Source: a virus
IMG/VR virus record: IMGVR_UViG_3300050123_000027
Location: 1-36,645 of that record
DNA: 36,645 nt
Direction: 5' to 3' (one strand)
Part shown: in pieces, positions 29,008 to 36,185 of the stretch
Layout of the letters: each line of letters starts with the position of its first letter
How positions within the stretch are numbered: position 1 is the first letter of the stretch
Notes under the pieces: model-generated
The model's database searches: none
What the model was told of the DNA's origin: nothing
Seen by the model: only the letters and a program-made list of their open reading frames with translations
Made by a program: the position numbers and the translations under genes

Positions 29008-30174
29008 TTAGAAGTCTCCTTTGAAGTGATCTTGTAGTATGTCTCGGATGCTTCGCTGACCGCTCTCTTTAAGAGACTCATGACCGGTATTGGTCAGGTG
29101 AGTATACTCCAATTCGTGAGGATCTGTCACGGGTTCTTTGAGTTCGTGACGTTTTGTCTCGGACTGATTTGGATAAACCGAGTAAACATAACTCTCACCG
29201 AACTCAATACACAGATGACAATCCGATGGGTTGTGAATCGAAAGAGCATTGCGCCAACGATCTGCCATTACATTCGCAAGATCAACCGAGAGGTCTCTTT
29301 TCGCTTTCTCAAGAATACCAGACCAATAAACAGGATCTCGATGTGCAAGCTTATCGTTATCTATCTTCCAGAAAGCGGCGTCTTTAACATCCCTGGACTT
29401 GTACTGCTGATACATTGGCGGTTTAACTTCTTTATCCTCGTATTGATTACTCTCGTTCTTATTCGCCGATTTCTCATCGAACGATTTACAGCAAACAATC
29501 ATGTAACCAACGGGACTTCGAACAGTTCCTGCCTTCTGGAGCTTAATCAATGCACTTCGAACAGCCTTTTCACTGTATTTGGATAACTGGACCTTATCTT
29601 GATACGTCAAAACTGGTTTTTTAATATCTTCAACATACTGCTTAATCATTACTTCTCTCGTTTTTTTCGAATCGATCGAATTTCCTCGCATGTACGCGCG
29701 CTCGTGCACGTGTTTAGAGACTTGTTGATCAAGATCGAACGATCGATCGATATTATAAATAAAACTACTAATATATTGTGTGACTTCTGGCAATAGAAGC
29801 CTTAATTGAAAGTAGGCCAATTGCGGAAGATACTTCTTTAAATATGAACGAACTTGGATATCATTGAAATATGAAGAGATTCGATAGAGACAAGACTTCT
29901 TATGGCGATAATTTGTTACAAGTATCCCAAGTTTTATAAACTTCCCAATTAATCGATTAACATATTCTCTACTTTTAAATCCAGCAAAAGCCGCAAGTGT
30001 ATCTTGTCTAATGTATATCTGTTTACCCTTATTCCACCAATAAAGCAGACAATTAAATATCTTAAGCTCTCCATCACTCATTTCAGAAAACACTTTTACC
30101 GGATCTAATGATACTTCCAGAGAAACCTTCGGATCTATTAAGTCAAAAAGTGGATCTGATTTTCTAATTCTCAT
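29008..30174 (-). CDS. Winged-helix replication protein (probable initiator)
   Basis: 388 residues; ATG follows AAGGGAG. The N-terminal domain contains SDGELKIFNCLLYWWNKGKQ, then RQDTLAAFAGFKSREYVNR, a winged-helix arrangement common in plasmid and phage replication initiators. A second HTH lies near residue 190 (KYSEKAVRSALIKLQKAGTV). The C-terminus has WRNALSIHNPSDCHLCIEFG. It is the first gene of the terminase-side operon, diverging from the plus-strand early genes. I infer an origin-binding or replication role, not proven by any catalytic motif. Confidence 0.65.
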   Translation of the reverse strand: MRIRKSDPLFDLIDPKVSLEVSLDPVKVFSEMSDGELKIFNCLLYWWNKGKQIYIRQDTLAAFAGFKSREYVNRLIGKFIKLGILVTNYRHKKSCLYRISSYFNDIQVRSYLKKYLPQLAYFQLRLLLPEVTQYISSFIYNIDRSFDLDQQVSKHVHERAYMRGNSIDSKKTREVMIKQYVEDIKKPVLTYQDKVQLSKYSEKAVRSALIKLQKAGTVRSPVGYMIVCCKSFDEKSANKNESNQYEDKEVKPPMYQQYKSRDVKDAAFWKIDNDKLAHRDPVYWSGILEKAKRDLSVDLANVMADRWRNALSIHNPSDCHLCIEFGESYVYSVYPNQSETKRHELKEPVTDPHELEYTHLTNTGHESLKESGQRSIRDILQDHFKGDF

Positions 30175-30224
30175 ATGATAAAGGCTCCCTTATTACATTG
30201 GGAGGTAAAACTTATTTTCGATAA

Positions 30225-30464
30225 ATGAAAGAGTATATTTTTATGTGCACTAGAGAGAAATGCATTTGTAATGATCGGATGGAAATACTTATCGAAGAAA
30301 TGCACAACATGCTTAATGAATGCTGCAAAACAGATCAAGAAAGAATAGAAATCGCCGCAGAACTTTGCTGTCTTTTTAGGGCGCACCTCGAACATATTAA
30401 TCTTTGGGATAGCTTTAGGAAAAATATTGAATTCGATATCGAAGAAATTAATAAACGATATTAA
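30225..30464 (+). CDS. Small Cys-containing helical protein
   Basis: 79 residues starting MKEYIFMCTREKCICND, with a possible shorter start at ATG 30243 after AAAGAG. The rest is helical with paired Cys (MLNECCKTDQERIEIAAEL, CCLFRAHLEHINLW). A longer reading of the opposite strand here is Phe/Ile-rich and looks like a shadow. It is divergent from the replication gene. Unknown function. Confidence 0.55.
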   Translation: MKEYIFMCTREKCICNDRMEILIEEMHNMLNECCKTDQERIEIAAELCCLFRAHLEHINLWDSFRKNIEFDIEEINKRY

Positions 30465-30561
30465 TTCCCCAAAAAGAATATTTGCCGCTACAGAGGGATG
30501 GACTTGTGGATCGATTGATTGGAAGTCTTGACGGGAACGCCTAACTCGTTTATGCTTGTAT

Positions 30562-30678
30562 ATGCCTAATGAATTAAGGTTAGATGACAAATTGAAATCA
30601 TTATTCATGCGTATAAACAATCTTTCGGGGATGTTTTCAGAAATCCATGAATTAATTGAAGATGACTTGTCGTTATAA
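30562..30678 (+). CDS. Possible small protein, 38 residues
   Basis: MPNELRLDDKLKSLFMRINN, then LSGMFSEIHELIEDDLSL. It is a helical, acidic sequence with sensible composition, but there is no clear ribosome site. It may be real and co-transcribed with 30225-30464, or chance. Confidence 0.35.
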   Translation: MPNELRLDDKLKSLFMRINNLSGMFSEIHELIEDDLSL

Positions 30679-30690
30679 TATTAGTCTGTC

Positions 30691-30748
30691 CTTTGTGCAT
30701 AAAAGATAGATTGAGGTTGTAAATATTATTTCCTTCTTTGTGCATAAA
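30691..30748 (+). repeat. Two 13-bp direct repeats, CTTTGTGCATAAA
   Basis: CTTTGTGCATAAA is at 30691-30703 and 30736-30748, 45 bp apart. They lie in a gene-poor 230-bp interval that otherwise shows only a terminator. They could be protein-binding sites or iterons near an origin. Confidence 0.5.
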
Positions 30749-30837
30749 GTTGGTCCTAATGATGATCATAATTCTTCCCTGGGTGTTCTAGTTAGCAGCA
30801 TGGGTTCAAACAAACGGCTTCTAGGGTTAAAAAGTTT

Positions 30838-30868
30838 AAAGCTTCGATTAATTTCGGAGCTTTTTTCT
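30838..30868 (+). terminator. Intrinsic terminator between convergent small genes
   Basis: AAAGCTTCG (30838-30846) pairs with CGGAGCTTT (30855-30863), with one wobble and an 8-base loop, followed by TTTTTT. It would end plus-strand transcripts from 30225. The A-rich other side could make it partly bidirectional for the gene at 30914-31132. Confidence 0.7.
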
Positions 30869-30913
30869 TGTAGTGCTTTAATCTGTCATGTTTCCGCCTC
30901 GAACGAGACTTGG

Positions 30914-31132
30914 TTATTGTATAGGCAATTTAAAAAGAGGCAAGTCCTCAGTTTTAATTTCTAATGACTCTTCTTGCTCAAATTCCTCTTCATAACAATC
31001 AACACAGAATAGAATCTGATCTATTTTTGCCTCTATTCTTTCAACTGATTGCATGTGCTCTATAAGCTTATAAACAAAAAGAGTCGCAACCAAACTGAGA
31101 ATAAAAGATCGGCATAAACTTGAATAATTCAT
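30914..31132 (-). CDS. Small membrane protein with coiled tail
   Basis: 72 residues; ATG after AAGGGT. One transmembrane helix (SFILSLVATLFVYKL) at ~9-23 and then an acidic amphipathic stretch (ERIEAKIDQILFCVDCYEEE). It follows the HTH regulator in the same small operon. It could be a superinfection-exclusion or inner-membrane protein. Unknown. Confidence 0.55.
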   Translation of the reverse strand: MNYSSLCRSFILSLVATLFVYKLIEHMQSVERIEAKIDQILFCVDCYEEEFEQEESLEIKTEDLPLFKLPIQ

Positions 31133-31136
31133 TTAC

Positions 31137-31400
31137 TTAACCCTTCTTTATGGATGCTTCTTCTTTTTCGATCCACGACTCAAAGATACACAGCGATTTG
31201 TAATTAGTCTGCCTCAAGTCCATCAAAAACGATCTAATTAGATCCATAGATACACCAAGCTCTCTTGAAAGCTGCTGAATGGATCGTGGGTTTGCCTTCA
31301 TAATAAATCTAATACGGCTTCTCAAGTTAGCCGTGAATTCATCGTGCTGCGCTTTTTTTGCCAATTTTGATTCGTGCATCATTCCCGTTTCAAATGCCAT
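31137..31400 (-). CDS. HTH transcriptional regulator (probable repressor)
   Basis: 87 residues from ATG 31400, which follows AAGGGGA; ATG 31421 has no good site. The HTH reads NPRSIQQLSRELGVSMDLIR at about residues 39-58, with a basic helix before it (NLRSRIRFIMK). It sits on the minus side of a symmetric bidirectional promoter at 31431-31481, facing the early operon. I infer that it binds the 14-bp inverted repeat and sets the balance of the two transcripts. Confidence 0.65.
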   Translation of the reverse strand: MAFETGMMHESKLAKKAQHDEFTANLRSRIRFIMKANPRSIQQLSRELGVSMDLIRSFLMDLRQTNYKSLCIFESWIEKEEASIKKG

Positions 31401-31430
31401 AAATTCCCCTTGTTGTTTCAATATATATAC

Positions 31431-31481
31431 AATATAACATTATTTTAAATAGGTTGCAATATTGTGCAATAATGTTATATT
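31431..31481. promoter_or_regulatory. Symmetric bidirectional promoter with a 14-bp inverted repeat
   Basis: AATATAACATTATT (31431-31444) and AATAATGTTATATT (31468-31481) are perfect reverse complements, 23 bp apart. The centre has palindromic TTGCAA (31454-31459), usable as -35 in both directions. Plus: TATATT at 31476-31481, spacer 16. Minus: TATATT at 31436-31431, spacer 17. Both -10 boxes lie in the repeat arms. The plus strand leads to 31514; the minus strand leads to the regulator. Confidence 0.75.
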
Positions 31482-31513
31482 TATATAGATATTAATCAAC
31501 CCGAAGGAGCATG

Positions 31514-31699
31514 ATGAAATTGAGCGTTTTTGTATCAAGTGTCTTACGTGATGTAATGGCAGCGCCACATCAACCATTTGGTATTGATATACATTTTGAT
31601 TTGGGTTTATCTACGGTCGAAAATTCGAAAGAAGAACAATGTCTAGAAGTAAATGGATCATCACTCAATAGAATAAAATTCAGCATAAGGATTGAGTAA
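31514..31699 (+). CDS. First early gene, small protein
   Basis: 61 residues from ATG 31514, 4 bases after AAGGAG; ATG 31511 is too close. MKLSVFVSSVLRDVMAAPHQ, then GIDIHFDLGLSTVENSK. A compact alpha/beta sequence with no known motif. It is first in the early operon. Its stop overlaps the next start (TAATG). Confidence 0.6.
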   Translation: MKLSVFVSSVLRDVMAAPHQPFGIDIHFDLGLSTVENSKEEQCLEVNGSSLNRIKFSIRIE

Positions 31700-31908
31700 T
31701 GAAATCTGACAATGGTCAAATCGGAGATGTATACGTACAACACGAACTGGACTGTACAGGACTTGCTCTTTTAAAAACAGAAGAGCGCAAAGCTCTACAA
31801 CTTATGGATTCTGGGCAATGTTGCTGTAAAAACATTGTTTGGTGGGCATATGGTTTAGATGGATGGGAAAAGATAAATTTCGAAGAAATTGAAAGATTAA
31901 ATAAATGA
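31699..31908 (+). CDS. Small Cys-rich early protein
   Basis: 69 residues. MKSDNGQIGDVYVQHELDCT leads to LMDSGQCCCKNIVWWAYGLD. It has CCC near residue 41 and is otherwise acidic. The start is coupled by overlap to the previous stop and the end overlaps the next start (ATGA). Unknown function. Confidence 0.6.
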   Translation: MKSDNGQIGDVYVQHELDCTGLALLKTEERKALQLMDSGQCCCKNIVWWAYGLDGWEKINFEEIERLNK

Positions 31909-32165
31909 CCAAGATTAAAAAAGTGAATGAGTGGAAATGGATAGCGAAAAGAACTTATAAGCACAAAAAAACAGGGGAGCTGTTCATTGACACCAAAGGA
32001 CTAATTCCTGATTTTCTAGCTGCTGCAATTGAAACGATAGATGACAACAAACAAAAAGCGTTCATTATTGATTGCATTCTGAAGATGAACGATGAATACG
32101 ATAGAGTGGAATTCGTTAAGAGCTATATAACTACACATGTATGGGACAAAAATGGAATCAAGTGA
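31905..32165 (+). CDS. Small early protein
   Basis: 86 residues. MTKIKKVNEWKWIAKRTYKH, then a helical part (LAAAIETIDDNKQKAFIIDC). It is coupled to its neighbours by overlaps at both ends. No domain is recognised. It probably acts with the ERF protein downstream. Confidence 0.6.
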   Translation: MTKIKKVNEWKWIAKRTYKHKKTGELFIDTKGLIPDFLAAAIETIDDNKQKAFIIDCILKMNDEYDRVEFVKSYITTHVWDKNGIK

Positions 32166-32913
32166 AAATAACTTTCTCAAAGCAGTAGAAGCACTCATCT
32201 CTCACCGAGAAAGCGAAGTATATAAAGATCTTAGAATGCTGATCGACGAGCGACTTAATCCAAAAGAAGACACTTCACGATCAACGGAGTTAAACGAATT
32301 ATTCACCGCACTTGCTAAGGCTCAATCTGAAATGCAATCAGCTCAGAAGGCTAGCGAGAACCCCTATTTCAAATCAAGATATGCCGACCTTGAAGAAGTA
32401 GTTAATTCATCTCGTCCAGCACTTACCAAGAATGGATTAGCGGTACTTCAACAAATCGTACTCAATGATGATGGCCAAAGTTTACTACACACTATATTGG
32501 CACATTCTTCTGGCCAGTTTATTGAATCGCGTATGCGTATAGTTCCCCCAAAAAACGACATTCAATCATTCGGCTCATACCTCACTTTCTTGCGGAGATA
32601 TTCATATGCCGCCCTTATTGGGGTTGTTACAGGAGAACAAGATGATGATGGAGAAGTAGCCATGGTAGAGGCACGCCAGATAATCGCGAAAGGACCATCA
32701 AACAAATATAATCCCAAAGAACAATCGTTTGAGACAGTGACTAAAGAGCAATTAGAAGAGATGGAGTATGAACTTCAGGGTTGTCCAGATCTCGCTGAAG
32801 AGATCATGGATAAGATGCGCATACAAAGCTTAGCTGATTTGCCCAAGTCTAAATATATGGTCTCAATACAAAGAATAAGAGAGATTAAGAACGCACGGTC
32901 AGGACTTAAATAG
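32152..32913 (+). CDS. ERF-family single-strand annealing protein
   Basis: 253 residues from ATG 32152 (MESSENN), overlapping the previous gene by 14 bases; ATG 32137 is an alternative. ERF signatures in order: KASENPYFKSRYADLEEVVN (~60-80), RPALTKNGLAVLQQ (~84-97), then LLHTILAHSSGQFIESRM. QSFGSYLTFLRRYSYAALIG then DDDGEVAMVE close the core. The C-terminal third is the variable Lys/Glu tail. It anneals single strands for recombination or genome circularisation and would partner with the RusA resolvase. Confidence 0.88.
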   Translation: MESSENNFLKAVEALISHRESEVYKDLRMLIDERLNPKEDTSRSTELNELFTALAKAQSEMQSAQKASENPYFKSRYADLEEVVNSSRPALTKNGLAVLQQIVLNDDGQSLLHTILAHSSGQFIESRMRIVPPKNDIQSFGSYLTFLRRYSYAALIGVVTGEQDDDGEVAMVEARQIIAKGPSNKYNPKEQSFETVTKEQLEEMEYELQGCPDLAEEIMDKMRIQSLADLPKSKYMVSIQRIREIKNARSGLK

Positions 32914-32925
32914 TAGGAAGCAATA

Positions 32926-33174
32926 ATGAATCCCGAGAAAAAAGGACAAGATTATTCAATGGCTATAGTCATATCACTTCTTGTGGGAATTATTATTATA
33001 TCATGCGTGGCATTCCACTCGATTTATGAAGAATGCCATCAAGAACGAATAAGCAGAATAGGGATGGCTGATTATATTGAAGCAATGAATACCACCCTCT
33101 ATCAAGACAATGATGATATGTCAGAGCGAATTACCCGACTTGAAGGCTTAATGATTAATCCGAGACGACGATAA
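32926..33174 (+). CDS. Small membrane protein, early operon
   Basis: 82 residues; ATG follows TAGGAAG. A hydrophobic helix at ~12-32 (SMAIVISLLVGIIIISCVAF) follows a short charged start. The soluble part is acidic with a coiled end. It could be a host-takeover or superinfection protein. Unknown. Confidence 0.6.
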   Translation: MNPEKKGQDYSMAIVISLLVGIIIISCVAFHSIYEECHQERISRIGMADYIEAMNTTLYQDNDDMSERITRLEGLMINPRRR

Positions 33175-33201
33175 ACCATGGCGATATAAAAGGAGATTGT
33201 A

Positions 33202-33636
33202 ATGCAAAGCATCCAACCAGAGTTTTTTACCGCACCATTGATAAAATATACCAGACCATCGCGCTATGACTTTGCACCACATAAAACATCATGGATATTC
33301 TCTGACGGTGATTATAAAGAGGTATACATACAGCAAAGTGAAAACTTAGAACAACCCATTTGGGAAAGAATGGGAATTGAACTTGAAAGACGATGGTTAG
33401 AAGAGAGAGAAAATATGAAATGGATTAAGAAGGGCGATCTTCCTTGGCGTTGTCCCCATGTAAATAAAACAGATGTTCTCATTGAAGAAGAGGGAAATGT
33501 ATATGTTTGGACTACCGATTATCCAGAACCTATCGGTGACTATAAATTCATATTTCTACACGAACTCTTAGATCAAGAATATTTAAGTCCCAGACGAGTT
33601 TATTTAAGAAATGAATGCAAATGTTGGAAGAGTTAA
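33202..33636 (+). CDS. Hypothetical early protein with DUF551-like start inside
   Basis: 144 residues; ATG after AAAGGAG. It begins MQSIQPEFFTAPLIKYTRPS. Residues ~72-82 are MKWIKKGDLPW, resembling the DUF551 opening of the two genes that follow (MKWISVKDRLP). The second half could therefore be a diverged DUF551 copy fused to another part. It ends RNECKCWKS. Unknown function. Confidence 0.55.
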   Translation: MQSIQPEFFTAPLIKYTRPSRYDFAPHKTSWIFSDGDYKEVYIQQSENLEQPIWERMGIELERRWLEERENMKWIKKGDLPWRCPHVNKTDVLIEEEGNVYVWTTDYPEPIGDYKFIFLHELLDQEYLSPRRVYLRNECKCWKS

Positions 33637-33640
33637 AAAC

Positions 33641-33832
33641 ATGAAATGGATTAGCGTTAAAGATAGGCTGCCCAAGGAATTCATCGCCTGCATAGTAGCA
33701 ACCCACAGAGAAGTGGTATGTGCTTATTGGGTAGAGCTACCAGCACACTTTCGTAGCATAGACAGAGAAGACGGGATAAATAGCGATGAAGTAACCCACT
33801 GGATGCCACTACCCCCTTCTCCGGAGAAATAG
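33641..33832 (+). CDS. DUF551-family small protein, copy B
   Basis: 63 residues from ATG 33641. MKWISVKDRLPKE at the start and EVTHWMPLPPSPEK at the end are the DUF551 marks. The middle is acidic with DREDGINSDE. It follows the larger protein with 4 bases between stop and start. Tandem with the next copy. Confidence 0.8.
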   Translation: MKWISVKDRLPKEFIACIVATHREVVCAYWVELPAHFRSIDREDGINSDEVTHWMPLPPSPEK

Positions 33833-33833
33833 C

Positions 33834-34055
33834 ATGGAATGGATTAGTGTTAAAGATAGATTGCCCGATCATCCAAGAGACTATCTCGTTATAGATAGAG
33901 ATTTGAAAATTGGGATTGGAAATTTTGATATAAACAAAGGTGAATTTAATATTTGCAACCACTGTTGTGATGTTGATTACGAATATATTACCCACTGGAT
34001 GTATTTACCGGGTAGAAGCTCAGATAATGCAACCCAATGTGCTCCACCAAAATAG
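33834..34055 (+). CDS. DUF551-family small protein, copy C
   Basis: 73 residues. MEWISVKDRLPDHPRDYLV then CNHCCDVDYEYITHWMYLPG, with an extra tail after LPG. Its start is nearly identical to copy B in DNA (TGGATTAG-GTTAAAGATAG), so a recent tandem duplication is likely. Copy A (26911-27090) shares a Cys cluster with this copy. Function unknown. Confidence 0.8.
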   Translation: MEWISVKDRLPDHPRDYLVIDRDLKIGIGNFDINKGEFNICNHCCDVDYEYITHWMYLPGRSSDNATQCAPPK

Positions 34056-34098
34056 CCTTAAGGCCCCCGCACTTTGTGCGAATACGGGGGATTTAAGG
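34056..34098. terminator. Convergent-gene hairpin (likely bidirectional terminator)
   Basis: CCTTAA / TTAAGG outer arms, CCCCCG (34064-34069) with CGGGGG (34085-34090), and a GCAC/GTGC inner stem. It lies between the convergent DUF551 copy C and the S74 fibre. The T run is short in either direction, so termination may be only partial. Confidence 0.6.
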
Positions 34099-34114
34099 AG
34101 CAGTCACGAGGAGA

Positions 34115-35821
34115 TTATAAGAATCTTTCTTCTAACTCTTTAACTCTTTTTTCTAACTTAATTAATTCATTAAGGAGCAATGATGGCATCTCATGATATT
34201 TCACTGAAAATGGTAATCCATTCTGATCTTTAGCAGTTAAATAAGGGAAAGTTTCTTCAACTTCTTCGGCAATCAATCCATATTGCTTAACGCCAGGCTT
34301 TCCATCATTAAATTCAAACGACACTGGACGCAGTTTCATTATATTCGAGCTATCTTCAGACATGTCTGATATTGAGTTCTTGAACCTTCTCGATGAAGAT
34401 ATGGTACCAAGTTGACCCGTTGAAGAAATAAGAACTGCTATCGCATCTGCAGCAGTCGTTGTAATTCCACGAACACCGGATATATACGTCTTATTGGTTA
34501 CAATAGCTCCGGCAACAGTTGCATCATGCCCCAATCTCATTTCATTAGATTGACCAGCAGTACCAGTACAACTACCAAGAATTATATTATAGTTCTCAGT
34601 GGTATATGCAGTCCCAGAATTATATCCAAGTCCAATAGATGCAATAGAGGTAGTTGTATTGGTCAAAGAACCATATCCAATTGAACTACATTGCTGAAAT
34701 GTGCCAGCACCTCCTCCATCCATCGCATGATAGCCCATAGAAGTATTCTGACCGGTGCCAGAAAGCAATGTGGACATATTACTTTCGCCAAATGCACAAT
34801 TGGATGGGGATGATACATTGGCCAATAGCGAATTAGCGCCAAATGCACTACAAAGTCCTGCAGTAGTTGCCGCATTCATGGAATTGTAACCCATTGCTGT
34901 ATTTGATTGAGATCCAGCAGTAGTTAATGAAACAAATACTCCAGTACCAACTCCAACTTGACCAGGAGCAGTTAATGTTAAATTTCCAGAGTTCTTTCCA
35001 ATAATTGTATTGCCGCCTGCATCTGTAACATTTAGAGTAACAACATTTGTCGCGCCACTAAATTTAACTGATGAACCACAATTTAATGTTGAATTTCCGG
35101 CAATTATATTTAATACCCCAGCAGATGGTACCGCCGTCCCTGAATCAGTTGGAAATGAACTTCCGATAGTTCCTGATGGCGTTATTGTTACAGTTGAACC
35201 AGCGCCAGAGGTAGATATAACGCCCGATCCATTAATAGTAAGAACTCCGAGTGCGGGAGTTGCCGTTCCGGCTTGCGTTACAAAACTTGAAGATATCGCC
35301 CCGGAAGGAGTAACTGTTAATGTAGATGTTCCTGGATTACCCACAACGGTAATAACGCCCGATCCAACAACATTTATATTGCCCGCGGTTGGAGATACAG
35401 CTCCGCCACTATTACCTGTTAAGGTAGACGCCACTCCAGTTCCCACTGTTGAGAATGTAATGGTATGCGTTCCAGCAACCCCAACACCAGTAATGGTTGT
35501 TCCATCACCAACAACATTAATGTTGTTAACCAATGGACTAATAGCTCCGCCACTATTGGATGTAAGTGTTTCAACATTGCTAATTCCTCCTGATAGCAAT
35601 ACCCAGTTACCCTCTTTTTTAGGAGAAGTTACTATATTAGCCAAGTACCATAGATTTTGATTGATAGTATTGAGCCAAAAAGTACCGATCTGGAAAGTCT
35701 TATATGGACGAGTAGTATAGTTTGCAGCAGTTGGATCTTTTATTTCCAGATAAAGCTGAGCCGGAACTAAATTAAACGGTAGAGCCTGGAGACCATTTAG
35801 GAAAAGATTATTTTGGATCAT
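34115..35821 (-). CDS. Tail fibre with C-terminal S74 intramolecular chaperone
   Basis: 568 residues; ATG follows GGGGG. The N-terminus (RPYKTFQIGTFWLNT, NWVLLSGG) is shared with the fibre at 4839-5660. The shaft has TLTGNSGGAVSPTAGNINVV repeats. Residues ~290-430 hold YadA-like units (NTAMGYNSM, SAFGANSLL, SIGLGYNSG). The C-terminus SSRRFKNSISDMSEDSSNIM, then RPVSFEFNDGKPGVKQYGLI and EEVEETFPY, is the peptidase S74 chaperone with the Ser/Lys self-cleavage motif. The chaperone trimerises and then releases itself. Confidence 0.85.
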   Translation of the reverse strand: MIQNNLFLNGLQALPFNLVPAQLYLEIKDPTAANYTTRPYKTFQIGTFWLNTINQNLWYLANIVTSPKKEGNWVLLSGGISNVETLTSNSGGAISPLVNNINVVGDGTTITGVGVAGTHTITFSTVGTGVASTLTGNSGGAVSPTAGNINVVGSGVITVVGNPGTSTLTVTPSGAISSSFVTQAGTATPALGVLTINGSGVISTSGAGSTVTITPSGTIGSSFPTDSGTAVPSAGVLNIIAGNSTLNCGSSVKFSGATNVVTLNVTDAGGNTIIGKNSGNLTLTAPGQVGVGTGVFVSLTTAGSQSNTAMGYNSMNAATTAGLCSAFGANSLLANVSSPSNCAFGESNMSTLLSGTGQNTSMGYHAMDGGGAGTFQQCSSIGYGSLTNTTTSIASIGLGYNSGTAYTTENYNIILGSCTGTAGQSNEMRLGHDATVAGAIVTNKTYISGVRGITTTAADAIAVLISSTGQLGTISSSRRFKNSISDMSEDSSNIMKLRPVSFEFNDGKPGVKQYGLIAEEVEETFPYLTAKDQNGLPFSVKYHEMPSLLLNELIKLEKRVKELEERFL

Positions 35822-35876
35822 TATTTACCCCCATATAATCAAGCTGATTTATTCCATTAAGACAAAAGTCCATAGA

Positions 35877-36176
35877 TCATGCCTCTGTATTTAATGATTC
35901 ACGAGCAGTTCTATCTTTATAATTTGGTTGAGAAAAAACCAGCGTTGCATATTCATCTGGATCGGTCGGTATCATTTTTATCCCATTAATGGCGAGCTTT
36001 GAATCCCATTCAGCCTTAAGACGAGCGAAACAACGTTCATATTTATGCATAAGAACCCACTGCAATCTGCGATTCATATCTTCATCAAATATATCGTTAT
36101 TAATATCGTTTTTAATAACACTTTTTTGAATTTCCGAAACTGTGAATAATTCTTTATCGTTAACTGAAATTTTCAT
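35877..36176 (-). CDS. Small protein between two fibre genes
   Basis: 99 residues; ATG follows AAAGGA. MKISVNDKELFTVSEIQKSV then DMNRRLQWVLMHKYERCFAR and KLAINGIKMIPTDPDEYATL. The layout (beta-hairpin then helices) and the position between fibre genes suggest a fibre assembly or chaperone protein. Not a family I can name. Confidence 0.55.
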   Translation of the reverse strand: MKISVNDKELFTVSEIQKSVIKNDINNDIFDEDMNRRLQWVLMHKYERCFARLKAEWDSKLAINGIKMIPTDPDEYATLVFSQPNYKDRTARESLNTEA

Positions 36177-36185
36177 ATTATTCCT

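Noticed and set aside
30171-30620. 149-codon minus-strand frame over 30225-30464
   Set aside because: Phe/Ile-rich, overlapping the replication gene start and opposite a more protein-like plus-strand gene.
30780-30835. tRNA-like GGTTCAAA near 30803
   Set aside because: It has a T-loop-like motif, but no acceptor stem, D-arm or anticodon arm can be drawn in standard spacing.
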